Positions 8,728-18,441 of a stretch of DNA of 64,000 bases are shown one piece after another. The translations under genes were made by a program, and so were the position numbers. The notes beneath the pieces are model-generated. The model was given only the letters and a program-made list of their open reading frames with translations. It did no database searches and had not been told where the DNA came from. Every line of letters begins with the position of its first letter. Position 1 is the stretch's first letter. The stretch is taken from assembly GCF_003600685.1 (NCBI RefSeq), contig NZ_CP032084.1, forward strand, positions 3,782,001 through 3,846,000. The letters run 5' to 3'. The DNA comes from Achromobacter sp. B7. Lineage in GTDB: Bacteria; Pseudomonadota; Gammaproteobacteria; Burkholderiales; Burkholderiaceae_B.

Positions 8728-9743
8728 AGACGGGCCTTGATACGAACGGTGAATGGTCGGCGCGCCGCCGTGTGCTGGACAAAGCTGGTCCAGCCCAGGT
8801 GGGCGCCGGTGTCGCGTCCCAGGTTGAAGGGCGGCACCTGGTCATGCCGCAAGCCCAGCTCCAGGTCATAGGCGGCGGGGTCGCGCAACAGGAAGTCGAT
8901 CAGCTTGCGCAGCCGTTCAAAGTTCTCGCCGCTGGGCAAAAATTCACGGAACCGCGCCTGATCCAGATCGCCGATCACAATGGAGAACTTGCTGTAGCGC
9001 GTGCGCACCCGCCCGCCCACCACGAAGCTGTCGCCCAGCACTCCGTTGCGGCGTCCAAGCCGCAAGCGCTGGCTGTCCGCCACATGCATGTAGCGCTGCT
9101 CGAACTCGCGCACGCCCACGTGCTTCAGGTCAAAGCAATGCGCGACAATGCCCGACACCACCTGCGGTGAGCGGCTGCGGCTGGCGATAACGCCGGCAAA
9201 ACTCAACAGCCGGCTCCAGGGGATGGGCGTGGCGCCGCGCAGTTCGACGTCGCCCAGGCCCACCATGGCAAACACATAGCGAGAAAACCGATCCCGCGCT
9301 TCCCGCCGGAACCTGACGTAGTAGCGGTATTTGCGCCACGCCTGATGCAGCAGCGTCAACAACCGATGGTTGAAAAAATCCAGAAACGCCGGGCGGATGC
9401 CCACGCCTTGGCCGTACTCGTAGGCCAGCCGGTCCAGGTAGTGGCCGGGCAACGGGGAGTCCGGCCCGTGCAGGCCGAAGAACGTTGCCTGCACGTGGTA
9501 GTCGGCGCGCGCGCCGGCAGGCATGCGTTCCGCCAACGCCACGTCCGATGCGGGAAACCCCAGCCCCGCGTAGCTGCTCAGGCGCACACGCTGGCGCTCG
9601 GGCTCGTGGCTGTCCCGGGACTCCAGGTCATCGTCATGCAGGCCGTGCAGTTGCTCCAGCAACCGGAAGAAGTCGTAGTTCTTCGCATCGGCCAGCAAAT
9701 GGTCCGCTAGATCAGCGGTTGTCTTCCTGTTTGCATCGGCCAT
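8724..9743 (-). CDS. tssG: T6SS baseplate subunit TssG
   Basis: This 339-residue protein is TssG, a wedge component of the baseplate related to phage T4 gp53/gp7-type proteins, working with TssE, TssF and TssK. Conserved parts are the N-terminal YDFFRLLEQLHGL, then GLHGPDSPLPGHYLDRL in the first third, and HLGWTSFVQH near the C-terminus. The ATG at 9743 lies inside the last 37 bases of tssF, a common arrangement at these loci. The stop overlaps the tagH start by four bases. Because tssF upstream is frameshifted, expression of tssG by translational coupling could be reduced. Confidence 0.94.
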   Translation of the reverse strand: MADANRKTTADLADHLLADAKNYDFFRLLEQLHGLHDDDLESRDSHEPERQRVRLSSYAGLGFPASDVALAERMPAGARADYHVQATFFGLHGPDSPLPGHYLDRLAYEYGQGVGIRPAFLDFFNHRLLTLLHQAWRKYRYYVRFRREARDRFSRYVFAMVGLGDVELRGATPIPWSRLLSFAGVIASRSRSPQVVSGIVAHCFDLKHVGVREFEQRYMHVADSQRLRLGRRNGVLGDSFVVGGRVRTRYSKFSIVIGDLDQARFREFLPSGENFERLRKLIDFLLRDPAAYDLELGLRHDQVPPFNLGRDTGAHLGWTSFVQHTAARRPFTVRIKARL

Positions 9744-11472
9744 TCGTAGTGCTCGTTGTTACCGGTGTTGGCGGCTTCCAGCAGGTGGAAGGAATTGATG
9801 CTGGCGTACAAGGCAAAGAAGTGGCTTAACACCGTGCCGAACAGATACAGATCGCCCTCGCAGAGAAACGCGGCGGGATCCAGCTTGAGCCGCGTCTTCA
9901 GGCCCCGTATCGGCAAGCCCTTCATGAGCAGGTCGGTGGGTTGCGTGACGGCGTCGCCGATTCCGTCCAGCCGCTTGCTGCCGGCGCGCGCATGCTGGAT
10001 GTCATGCAAGGCCGCGAAGTCATAGGCACGCAAGACAGCCTTCAGCGGTTCGGTGGACAGCAGCGACAGATAATTCAGCGACAGGTTTGAAATCAGCGTC
10101 CACTGCAACGCGCCGTCCAATACCGGCCGGTACGGCGCGGTCGGGCGCACGATGTTGCTGTAGGTGGCGAACGTGGGCGTCGTCTGCGTCTGCACGCAGA
10201 TATCGCCCACGCCCAATGCCAGCGGCAAGTCTCGATTGGTGCACGTCAGCGCCAGCGAGACGGTTTCGTCTTCGTCGATGTAGTCGGTTTCGTCGCCACG
10301 GATAAACGCAATGCGATGCGCGACGCCCTGCTCGCCGATGGCGTTTTCGATGCGGCTGCGGTAGTACAGCGCGTGGCGGCCGCGTGCGTGTTCGATTTCA
10401 TGTTGCAGCGATTCAAACGGATGAAACGTGCGCAGGTAGCGGCCGCGCTTGCCTTCGGCGACTCTCTGCCAGCCAGTGACTTCGTCGATGCTGAATATTT
10501 CGCACGCGTCGGCGCGGTGGCCGCCGGGCAACAGTCGCTGGTCCACCGCGCGCCCATTCAGGTTGATCGGCTCGGCATCCTGCTCGAACAGATTCACCGC
10601 GGGCGCGCAATACAAGGCCAGATCACCGATGCGCAGCCGGATGTCGGCGGGCATGGGCCGCGTGAAATGGAACTCCAGCCGCACGCGTTCGGTCGTGGCC
10701 TCGGGCCACAACGAGCGCAGCGCATTCAGGCTGAAGAACAGGAAGCGACGCGGGAAAATGAAATATTCCTGAAGGATGCGATACCCATCGAAGACATTCC
10801 TGGGATACGGCAGCAGCGATTCTTCGGGCGCAAAACCGGGAAACGTGACCTGCCGGGGCGAGAGCGTGCGCGTCTGCCCCCGGCTTCCAGGCGGATTTCG
10901 CCCAGGTAGCAAGACAGCCACAGGTACAGCGTCATGGCGGTGGTGTCGTCGCCCGACAGATGAAAATCCAGTTTGTCGCAGTCGAAGGTATCGATGGCAT
11001 TTCCCGCCAGCGGCGCCAGATCGACGCGCATGATGGATTTCTCGCGCGTATGCGCATCGCTGACCTCGACGATTTCCAGCGGATAGATCACCACATCCGT
11101 GCTGGTACGAAACTGGCAACGGGTGCCATCGACCGGCCGCGACAGCACGCGCGTGCCCTTCGGAATCACCTGCCGCGTCGTGATCGCGCGTTCGACCGGG
11201 TTGAACCGCATGATGGTCGCGCTGGGCAAGGGCCGCAGGTAATTCGGCCAAAGCAGTTGCAGCAGCGAATGGGTAAGTTCCGGCAGGTCGTCTTCGATCT
11301 TCAGGCGCAGCTTGGCCGTCAGGAATGCAAAGCCCTCTAGCAGCCGTTCCACGTCAGGGTCGGCGGCCTCGTCCCCCAAAAACTGCGACAGCTGTGGGTT
11401 GTCACGCGCGAACTCGCGTCCAAGCCGCCGCAGGTAATCGATCTCTTCGCGAAATTTTCCTCGCAACGGCAT
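9707..11472 (-). pseudogene. tssF: T6SS baseplate subunit TssF, split by a frameshift
   Basis: TssF is a core wedge component of the baseplate. The N-terminal part (MPLRGKFREEIDYLRRLGRE...CYLGEIRLEAGG, about 200 residues) reads in one frame from the ATG at 11472. The rest (TLSPRQVTFPGFAPEESLLP through NNEHYEWPMQTGR) reads in another frame down to the stop at 9707. The switch falls at a run of five C on the plus strand (10877-10881; five G in the gene). Adding one base to this run gives an uninterrupted protein of 588 residues, normal for TssF, with a natural-looking junction (LEAGGQTRTLSP). Both halves are well conserved, so this is a recent single-base loss or a sequencing error. If real, the T6SS would probably be inactive. 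Confidence 0.9.
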
Positions 11473-11498
11473 GTCGTCCCGCCTCCGTGGCACCGCGC

Positions 11499-11927
11499 TC
11501 AAACAACCCGGGCGTACCGGTCCTGATGGTGAATCACCAGATCGATCTCCACTTGTTCTTCGTGGTTCATGACCGGCACCAGGCATTCCAGCCTGAAGTT
11601 CAAACTAAGGGGTTGGGCAGGGTCCGGCCGCGAATGCACATGCAGGACCTTGATGCGCGGTTCAAAAGCCAGAACCGACGCGCGGATGTCCTGGCTGACG
11701 TGCGCGAGCAAGTCGGCGCTGCCCATCGCGGCGTCGTTGAAATCATGCAGCCCCAACTCGGGGCTGCTCATCGAGCAGCCCCGCCGGCTATTGAGGATGC
11801 GTTCCAGGTGACGTTTGATGGCGTGGATACGTTCGGCGGCCAGCTCCTGCCGGGAACGGGTGCGCCGGGGCTGGGCGTCCGGCACCAGCCGTTCAAACAA
11901 ACTGCCCTGCCCCCGCGACCTGGGCAT
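11499..11927 (-). CDS. tssE: T6SS baseplate subunit TssE (gp25-like)
   Basis: This 142-residue protein is TssE, homologous to T4 gp25, which nucleates sheath polymerisation on the baseplate. The opening GSLFERLVPDA and the following helix AIKRHLERILNSRRGC are characteristic, as is GLHDFNDAAMGSADLLAHVSQDIR in the middle (landmarks LGLHDFND and DLLAHVSQDIR). It starts 12 bases after the tssC stop and ends 26 bases before the tssF start. Length is normal. Confidence 0.95.
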   Translation of the reverse strand: MPRSRGQGSLFERLVPDAQPRRTRSRQELAAERIHAIKRHLERILNSRRGCSMSSPELGLHDFNDAAMGSADLLAHVSQDIRASVLAFEPRIKVLHVHSRPDPAQPLSLNFRLECLVPVMNHEEQVEIDLVIHHQDRYARVV

Positions 11928-11939
11928 CCGCCTGCCCCT

Positions 11940-13418
11940 TTATTCCTTGTCCAGCCTGCCAACCAGCGACAGCTCGAAGTTGGCGCCCATGTACTTGAAG
12001 TGCGGACGCACCGCCAGCGACACCTGGTACCAACCGGGATTGCCATCGATGTCCTGCACCATGACCTTGGCGGCGCGCAGCGGGCGACGGCTGCGCACAT
12101 CGGCGGACGGGCTTTCCTGGTCGGCGATGTACTGCCGCAGCCACGTGTTCAGTTCGCGCTCCAGATCCTGGCGTTCTTTCCAGCTGCCGATCTGCTCGCG
12201 CTGCAATACCTTGATGTAGTGCGCCAGGCGGTTGACGATGAACATGTACGGCAGTTGCGTGCCCAGCTTGAAGTTGGTCTGCGCGGCCTGGCCTTCCGGC
12301 GTCTTTTGGAACAGCTTGGGTTTTTGCACCGAGTTGGCCGAGAAGAACGCGGCGTTGTCGCTGTCCTTGCGCATCGTCAGCGCGATGAAGCCCTCTTCGG
12401 CAAGCTCAAATTCCTTGCGGTCCGAGATCAGCACTTCGGTGGGGATCTTGGCCTGCAACTGACCCAGCGATTCGTACAGGTGCACCGGCAGGTCGTCCAC
12501 CGCGCCGCCCGACAAGGGGCCGATGATGTTGGGGCACCAGCGGTACTTGGCAAAGCTGTCGGTGATGCGGCTGGCCAGCAGGTACGACGTGTTGCCCCAC
12601 AAGTAGTTCTCGTGAGCCCCGTCGATGGTTTCGCGGTAGTTGAAACTGTTGACGGGATTTTCCAGCGGGTCGTACGGTTGGCGCAGCAGGAAGCGCGGCA
12701 TCGTCAGGCCCAGGTAGCGCGCGTCTTCGGATTCGCGCAGGCCGCGCCACTTGGTAAAGCGCGGGCCTTCGAAGATGTCTCGCACTTCCTTCAGGTTGGG
12801 CAGTTCCTGGAAGCTCTTGATGTTCAGGAACTCTGCCCCGGCCGCGGCCAGGAACGGCGCGTGCGACATGGCGCCCACGGAAGCCACATAGGCAAGCAGC
12901 TTGATGTCGGGCGACGACGGGCCGAACGTGTAATTGCTGACGATGGTGGCCACCGGCTCGCCGCCGAACTGGCCGTAGCCAGCCGTGTAGACCTGCTTGT
13001 ACAAGCCGCTGCGCGTGATGTCGCCGGCGCCTTCAAAGTCTTCCAGCATTTCGTCTTTGGTGACGTGCAGGACTTCGATCTTGATGTTCTCGCGAAAATC
13101 GGTACGGTCCACCAGCAGCTTCAGGCCGCGCCAGGCCGACTCCAGCTCTTGCAACGGCGCCTGGTGCAGGATGGCGTCCATTTGCAGACCCAGCTTGCGA
13201 TCGATCTGCGCAATCATCTGGTCGACCAGCTGCTTGTTGACCTGTTGTTGCGGTTCTTGCGTTCGTAGAATTTCCGAGATGAACGCGGCAACCCCGCGCT
13301 CGGCCACGGCATAGCCTTCGTGACTGGGTTCGATGCGGGTCTGGGCCATGATCTGCTCCAGCAACCCGATCGACGGCTTATCTTCCAACTTTGCGGCGGC
13401 TTGGGCCTTCATGCTCAT
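11940..13418 (-). CDS. tssC: T6SS sheath large subunit TssC
   Basis: This 492-residue protein is TssC (VipB), the larger subunit of the contractile sheath that forms with TssB and is disassembled by ClpV. Family landmarks run through the chain: LESAWRGLKLLVDRTDF, PIKLLAYVASVGAM-type sequence around FGPSSPDIKLLAYVAS, and LPYMFIVNRLAHYIKVLQRE and SPSADVRSRRPLRAAKV near the C-terminus. Length is normal. It lies 41 bases after tssB and 12 bases before tssE in the same orientation. Nothing atypical is visible. Confidence 0.97.
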   Translation of the reverse strand: MSMKAQAAAKLEDKPSIGLLEQIMAQTRIEPSHEGYAVAERGVAAFISEILRTQEPQQQVNKQLVDQMIAQIDRKLGLQMDAILHQAPLQELESAWRGLKLLVDRTDFRENIKIEVLHVTKDEMLEDFEGAGDITRSGLYKQVYTAGYGQFGGEPVATIVSNYTFGPSSPDIKLLAYVASVGAMSHAPFLAAAGAEFLNIKSFQELPNLKEVRDIFEGPRFTKWRGLRESEDARYLGLTMPRFLLRQPYDPLENPVNSFNYRETIDGAHENYLWGNTSYLLASRITDSFAKYRWCPNIIGPLSGGAVDDLPVHLYESLGQLQAKIPTEVLISDRKEFELAEEGFIALTMRKDSDNAAFFSANSVQKPKLFQKTPEGQAAQTNFKLGTQLPYMFIVNRLAHYIKVLQREQIGSWKERQDLERELNTWLRQYIADQESPSADVRSRRPLRAAKVMVQDIDGNPGWYQVSLAVRPHFKYMGANFELSLVGRLDKE

Positions 13419-13459
13419 ATCCTTTGATTGCGGTTTGGCATTGCGACAGCAAGGGCGGC

Positions 13460-13969
13460 TTACGCGGCCGGCTTGTCCAACACAAGGTTCAGTTCCTTGG
13501 CCAGCGCCGTGCGCGCCTTGTCATCGGCCAGCAGCGTCTGCAACTGTTTGCGAAACGCCGGCACGTTGCCCAGCGGGCCCTTAAGCGCCACCAACGCTTC
13601 GCGCAGGTCCAGCAGCTTGTTCAGCTCGGGCACCTGCCGGGCGATGGCGTCAGGCGCGAAGTCCTTCATGCGCTTGAAGTTCAGCGACACGTTCAGCGTG
13701 TCGTCTTCCTGCCCCGCCTCGCCAAGACGCGAAGGCACTTGCATCGTCAGGGCCAGGCCGGCTTCGCCCATGACGTCGTCAAAGTTGTCTTTGTCGATGC
13801 GAACGGCCTGGCGCTCTTCCAACGCCGTCTCTTCACCGTGGCCTTTGAAGTCGCCGGTGATCAGCATCTTCAACGGCAATTCCACTTCGGCTTGCTGGTC
13901 GCCGGTGGCGGGCACGTACTTGATGTTGATCCGTTCCGGCGGGGCGACGGAGACCGATTTCTTCGACAT
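13460..13969 (-). CDS. tssB: T6SS sheath small subunit TssB
   Basis: This 169-residue protein is TssB (VipA), the smaller sheath subunit. The N-terminal part KKSVSVAPPERINIKYVPATG and the strand PLKMLITGDFKG are characteristic, followed by LNFKRMKDFAPDAIARQVPEL. It heads the minus-strand T6SS unit. Its promoter must lie in the 246-bp spacer shared with clpV. AGGAG just upstream of the ATG (plus-strand positions about 13974-13978) is a good ribosome binding site. Confidence 0.97.
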   Translation of the reverse strand: MSKKSVSVAPPERINIKYVPATGDQQAEVELPLKMLITGDFKGHGEETALEERQAVRIDKDNFDDVMGEAGLALTMQVPSRLGEAGQEDDTLNVSLNFKRMKDFAPDAIARQVPELNKLLDLREALVALKGPLGNVPAFRKQLQTLLADDKARTALAKELNLVLDKPAA

Positions 13970-14083
13970 GAAAGCTCCTGTTGTGAATAAGACAAACCAC
14001 TCGGGGCTACCGCGATAAGTAGTGCTGGGATGCTAAGAGCGTGGGATACGAAGTCGCAATAGGACGAATAAGAAAACGCCGGA

Positions 14084-14097
14084 ACATTCGCGAATGT
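14084..14097. promoter_or_regulatory. 14-bp perfect palindrome in divergent T6SS promoter region
   Basis: The 246-bp spacer between tssB and clpV (13970-14215) must hold both T6SS promoters. Near its middle is the perfect palindrome ACATTCGCGAATGT, the sort of site bound by a dimeric regulator. The region is AT-richer than its surroundings. I could not identify a convincing sigma-54 or sigma-70 promoter by eye, and the cognate regulator is unknown. Confidence 0.4.
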
Positions 14098-14215
14098 GGG
14101 CTTTTCGACTTAGTAGTAACCGCGATATTTATGTCTTTCTGATTCCTCCTATGGAAATAAAAACCGCGCCATGGTGTCGTTGCGGATTACTTCTTTGTTC
14201 GAAAGTGTGTGAGTC

Positions 14216-16864
14216 ATGATCAGAATTGATCTCTCTTCCCTCATCGATCGCTTGAACCCCATCTGCCGCCAGGCGGTCGAAGAAGCCGCCAGCCTGTGCA
14301 TCAGCCAGCATTGCGCCGAAATCACCGTTGCGCATGTCCTGACCAAGCTGGTGGATCAGCCGCTGTCCGACATGCGCGTGCTGATCCAGCACGCCGGCCT
14401 TGACGCCGATTCCGTGCGGCAGGCGCTGGCCGGCGGCAACCCTTATCACGAGGCCGCGCCGGGCCAATACCCCAGCTTTTCTCCGCTGCTGATCGAATGG
14501 CTGCAAGAGGCCTGGCTGCTGGCGTCGCTTGAACTTGCACAGGTCAAGCTGCGCGGCGGCAGTCTGGCGCTGGCCGCGCTGTTGAACCCCGGGCGCTACC
14601 TGCCATTGGCCGCCATCACCCTGTTCGAACACGTCAACCGCGAAGCGCTGCGCAAAGCGTTCAACACGCTGTTCGCGCAGTCGGCGGAATCGCCCGGTCC
14701 CGGGGCGGACGCGCCCGCCACGCCGATCGATGGCGACGACACGGCCCTTGCCAGATACGGGCACGACTTCACCGCGCAGGCCCGCGCGGGCACGGTTGAC
14801 CCGGTGCTGTGCCGCGACGCCGAAATCGACTTGATGATCGACATCCTTTCCCGGCGTCGCAAGAACAACCCGATCGTGGTGGGCGACGCGGGCGTGGGCA
14901 AAAGCGCGGTGGTGGAAGGGCTGGCGCTGCGCATCGTGCAGCAGCGTGTGCCCGAACCATTGCGTCATGTTGCGCTGTGGGGCCTGGACCTGGGCGCGTT
15001 GCAGGCAGGCGCGTCGGTCAAGGGCGAATTCGAAAAGCGCTTGAAAAGCGTCATTGACCAAGTCAAGGCGTCGGCGGGCCGCATCGTCCTGTTCATTGAC
15101 GAAGCCCATACGCTGATCGGCGCGGGTAATGTGGCCGGCGGCAGCGATGCCGCCAACCTGCTCAAGCCCGCCCTGGCGCGCGGCGAGCTACGCACCATCG
15201 CCGCCACCACATGGTCGGAATACAAAAAGTACTTTGAAAAAGACCCCGCGCTGACGCGTCGCTTTCAGCTGGTGAAACTGGAAGAGCCCACCCAGGAACA
15301 AGCGGTGCATATTCTTCGCGGCCTGCGGGCGACCTACGAACAGGCGCATCGCGTCTACATCGGCGATGACGCCTTGCGGGCCGCCGTCAGCCTGTCCGCG
15401 CGTTACCTGTCCGGCCGTCAACTTCCCGACAAGGCCATCGATGTGCTGGACACCGCCAGCGCACGCGTTGCGACCGCGCTGGCCGAGCCCCCTCGCCGCT
15501 TGACCGCGCTGGAGCACGAGCAGATGCAGATCACGGCGGAACTGGCCCAGTTGCGGCGCGATGCGCGCGCGGGCCGCGCGCCCGACCCGCGTCGCATTGC
15601 CCAGCTTGAAACGGATGGCGTGGCCGTGACCGAGCGCATGGTGGCGCTGCAACAGGCATGGGAGCGCCAACAGGCACTGGTGGATAAGATCCTGGGCCTG
15701 CGCGCCGCGCTGCCGTCGCAAGACGCGGTCGCGGATAACCTCGTCGCGGATGGCGCCGTCGCGGATGGCGCCGTCGCAGATGGCGACGGCTCGGGCGATG
15801 GCTCGGGCGATGGCGACGTGCTGGCCGCCACGGTCGCTGAACTTCACCACCTGCAACGCGATGGCGCGCTGCTGCACGCCGACGTCGGCCACGAACAGAT
15901 CGCACAAGTCATCGCCGACTGGACCGGCATCCCCGCCACCACCATCAGTCGTGGCCAGATGGAACGGCTGACGCAATTGCCCGACGTTCTGCGCGCGCGC
16001 ATCAAGGGCCAGGACGCGGCCATCGACCGCATCCACAAGCACCTGTTGACCGCCATGGCCGACCTGCGCCGGCCCGGAACGCCCTTGGGCGCATTTCTGC
16101 TGGCCGGCCCCAGCGGCGTGGGCAAGACCGAAACGGCGCTGGCGCTGGCCGACGCGCTCTTTGGCGGCAGGCAGTTCCTGACGACGATCAATATGTCGGA
16201 ATTCCAGGAACGGCACACGGTGTCGCGGCTGCTGGGCGCGCCTCCCGGTTATGTCGGGTATGGCGAAGGCGGCGTGTTGACCGAAGCCATCCGGCGTCAG
16301 CCCTATTCCATTGTGCTGCTGGACGAAGTGGAAAAGGCCCACCCCGAAGTCATGAGCCTGTTCTACCAGGCCTTCGACAAAGGCGAGCTTGCCGACGGCG
16401 AAGGCCGCCAGATCGACTGCAAGAACGTGTTGTTCTTCCTGACTTCGAACCTGGGCTTCGACCAACAGGACGGGCAGCTTGCCGACCTGTCCGAAGACGC
16501 CTTGCGCGCCCGCTTGGGCGCCTTCTTCAAGCCCGCTCTGCTTGCGCGGATGCAGCTGGTTCCCTACCAGTACCTGGGCGAAGACGTGCTGGACCAGATC
16601 ATCCATAGCCGCCTTGAGCGCCTGCGCGTGCAGTTTGCCGCCCGCTACGACGCCACCCTGGACATTACGGCAAGCGCCCGCGACGAGTTGCGCGGACGCT
16701 GCATCCGCCACGAAAACGGTGCGCGCCTGCTCGACGCCAGCATCGATGGCGAACTGCTGCCGCCGCTGTCATTAGCCGTGCTGCGGCGGCTGGCTACGGG
16801 CGAGTCCATTGGCGGCGCGCATCTGCATTGGGCCGAGGGCGCATTCACCGCCCAGTTGCATTGA
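14216..16864 (+). CDS. tssH: T6SS AAA+ ATPase ClpV (TssH)
   Basis: This 882-residue protein is ClpV, the Clp/Hsp100-type unfoldase that extracts TssC and recycles contracted sheaths. It has an N-terminal Clp-N domain (residues about 10-150), a first AAA+ module with Walker A GDAGVGKSAVVEG and Walker B FIDEAHTLIGAG, a coiled-coil middle domain, and a second module with GPSGVGKTE and VLLDEVEKAHPEV. The T6SS subtype opening LSSLIDRLNPICRQAVEEAA separates it from ClpB. Unusual is an Ala/Asp/Gly repeat insertion near residues 500-525 (VADGAVADGAVADGDGSGDG) from a short in-frame DNA repeat in the middle domain. It is first in the plus-strand unit. Confidence 0.96.
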   Translation: MIRIDLSSLIDRLNPICRQAVEEAASLCISQHCAEITVAHVLTKLVDQPLSDMRVLIQHAGLDADSVRQALAGGNPYHEAAPGQYPSFSPLLIEWLQEAWLLASLELAQVKLRGGSLALAALLNPGRYLPLAAITLFEHVNREALRKAFNTLFAQSAESPGPGADAPATPIDGDDTALARYGHDFTAQARAGTVDPVLCRDAEIDLMIDILSRRRKNNPIVVGDAGVGKSAVVEGLALRIVQQRVPEPLRHVALWGLDLGALQAGASVKGEFEKRLKSVIDQVKASAGRIVLFIDEAHTLIGAGNVAGGSDAANLLKPALARGELRTIAATTWSEYKKYFEKDPALTRRFQLVKLEEPTQEQAVHILRGLRATYEQAHRVYIGDDALRAAVSLSARYLSGRQLPDKAIDVLDTASARVATALAEPPRRLTALEHEQMQITAELAQLRRDARAGRAPDPRRIAQLETDGVAVTERMVALQQAWERQQALVDKILGLRAALPSQDAVADNLVADGAVADGAVADGDGSGDGSGDGDVLAATVAELHHLQRDGALLHADVGHEQIAQVIADWTGIPATTISRGQMERLTQLPDVLRARIKGQDAAIDRIHKHLLTAMADLRRPGTPLGAFLLAGPSGVGKTETALALADALFGGRQFLTTINMSEFQERHTVSRLLGAPPGYVGYGEGGVLTEAIRRQPYSIVLLDEVEKAHPEVMSLFYQAFDKGELADGEGRQIDCKNVLFFLTSNLGFDQQDGQLADLSEDALRARLGAFFKPALLARMQLVPYQYLGEDVLDQIIHSRLERLRVQFAARYDATLDITASARDELRGRCIRHENGARLLDASIDGELLPPLSLAVLRRLATGESIGGAHLHWAEGAFTAQLH

Positions 16865-16872
16865 GGCCCGAC

Positions 16873-18441
16873 ATGGACGCGCAAAGCGTGGCAAACGTTG
16901 CCCGCGACATGGCAAGCGCCAGCCGGCCCGACGCGCTGGCGCAAGTGTTCGTGGCCGCCTGCGCGGCAGCGCCCGCCATCTCGGCCGCCTGCCTGTACGC
17001 GCGCAACGCCACGGGCGACGCGCTGGTGCCGTTGGCGTCGGCCGGGTCTCCCGGCCCCGACCTGCACGACATCAGCATGGACGCGCTGGACGACCCCCTG
17101 GTCTACGCAATGACCAGTGGCAAGCCCTGCCTGGTAGAGCAGATGTCCGCTCTGGTGGGCGTGGGGTCCGGCTTCGAACGGCTGCGTGAACGCCTGGGCA
17201 CGCGGCATGGCTTGCTGGTCCTGCCCTTGCTCGATGCACGCCGGCAGTCGTTGGCCGTGTTGGTTCTGGCGGGGCCGTCGCTGACCTTGTCCACGTGGCG
17301 CGACCACCCAGTCTGGCGCGCCTTGCAAGCGATGCACGAAGCGCTTTTCGCACGGCTGCACGCCCAGGCGCATGCCGCCGACGATGCGCGCTACCAACAG
17401 GCGCTACGCCAGACCCCGGCGGCCGACGCAGGCAAACAGCGCGCCGCGCGCTTGCTGGCGGCCGAATTCATTGGCGTCAGCGCGGCGGCGAAAGCGGCAC
17501 GGGAAGCGATGCTGCGTTTCGCGGATTCGGCGTTGGCCGTGCTGCTGACGGGCGAAACGGGCACAGGCAAGGACCACGCCGCCTGGTTGATACACCAGGC
17601 CTCGTCACGCAACGGCAAGTTCGTGCCCGTGAACTGCGCGGCCATTCCGCAAGACCTGATCGAAGCCGAGTTGTTCGGCAACGTGCGCGGCGCGTACACC
17701 GGCGCCGTGCAGGCGCGTACCGGCCTGGTTGCCGAAGCCGACGGCGGCACCCTGTTCCTGGATGAGATCGGCGACATGCCCATGGCGTTGCAAGGCACGC
17801 TGTTGCGGCTACTCAATGAAAAGAAGTTCCGGCCGCTGGGCGCCACGCGCGAGCACGGCTCGGACTTCCGCCTGATCTGCGCTACCCACCGACCATTGCC
17901 GCAGCTGATCCGCGATGGCCGTTTTCGCGAAGACCTGTACTTTCGGATCCGGCAGCTGACGCTGGCCCTGCCGCCACTGCGCGAGCGTCCGGAAGACATT
18001 CCCGCGCTGGCCCTGCACACCGTTCTGCAACACAACCGAGAACGGCAGACTCGCGTGGCGGGTATCGCGCCGGACGCCCTCGCGGTGCTGGCGGCGCACG
18101 CCCTGCCGGGCAACGTGCGCCAGCTTCGCAGCCTGATCCTGGTGGCGTCCGAAAGAACAGCGCCAGGCCAGGCCATCCGCGCCGACACGCTTGAACTGTC
18201 GCAGGGCGACGTGCCGCCGCTGGCGGGCCACAGCGCCGGCGCCGATCTGCTGCATGGCCTGCTGCATACGGACAACCTGCCGCAGGCGCTGGACGCCTTT
18301 CAAAGCCTGGTCATCCGTGCGCGCCTGCGGCAAGTCAATGGATCTCGCACCCGGGCGGCCCAAAGCCTGGGTATCCCCAAACGTACGCTGGCGCGCCGCT
18401 GTCAGGCGTGGAATCTGGATCGGGAGGACCACACTTCATGA
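16873..18441 (+). CDS. vasH: sigma-54-dependent activator, VasH-like
   Basis: This 522-residue bacterial enhancer-binding protein should activate RNA polymerase with sigma-54. An N-terminal GAF-like sensory region (residues about 1-190) precedes an AAA+ domain with Walker A GETGTGKD (227-234), the sigma-54 contact loop (273-278) and Walker B GGTLFLDEIGDM. A C-terminal Fis-type helix-turn-helix contains RTRAAQSLGIPKRTLARR. The contact loop is GAYTGA rather than GAFTGA; Tyr at this position occurs in some working activators. The ATG at 16873 lies eight bases after the clpV stop. VasH-type proteins usually drive hcp/vgrG or T6SS operons. Here the target promoters are not obvious. Confidence 0.92.
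   Translation: MDAQSVANVARDMASASRPDALAQVFVAACAAAPAISAACLYARNATGDALVPLASAGSPGPDLHDISMDALDDPLVYAMTSGKPCLVEQMSALVGVGSGFERLRERLGTRHGLLVLPLLDARRQSLAVLVLAGPSLTLSTWRDHPVWRALQAMHEALFARLHAQAHAADDARYQQALRQTPAADAGKQRAARLLAAEFIGVSAAAKAAREAMLRFADSALAVLLTGETGTGKDHAAWLIHQASSRNGKFVPVNCAAIPQDLIEAELFGNVRGAYTGAVQARTGLVAEADGGTLFLDEIGDMPMALQGTLLRLLNEKKFRPLGATREHGSDFRLICATHRPLPQLIRDGRFREDLYFRIRQLTLALPPLRERPEDIPALALHTVLQHNRERQTRVAGIAPDALAVLAAHALPGNVRQLRSLILVASERTAPGQAIRADTLELSQGDVPPLAGHSAGADLLHGLLHTDNLPQALDAFQSLVIRARLRQVNGSRTRAAQSLGIPKRTLARRCQAWNLDREDHTS

Noticed and set aside
14144..14150. Strong Shine-Dalgarno sequence AGGAGGA on the minus strand in the tssB-clpV spacer
   Set aside because: No ATG, GTG or TTG follows at a usable distance, so no leader peptide is supported.
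14155..14172. Sigma-54-like promoter facing tssB
   Set aside because: TGGCGCGG matches the -24 half on the minus strand, but the -12 half lacks the GC pair at the required spacing.
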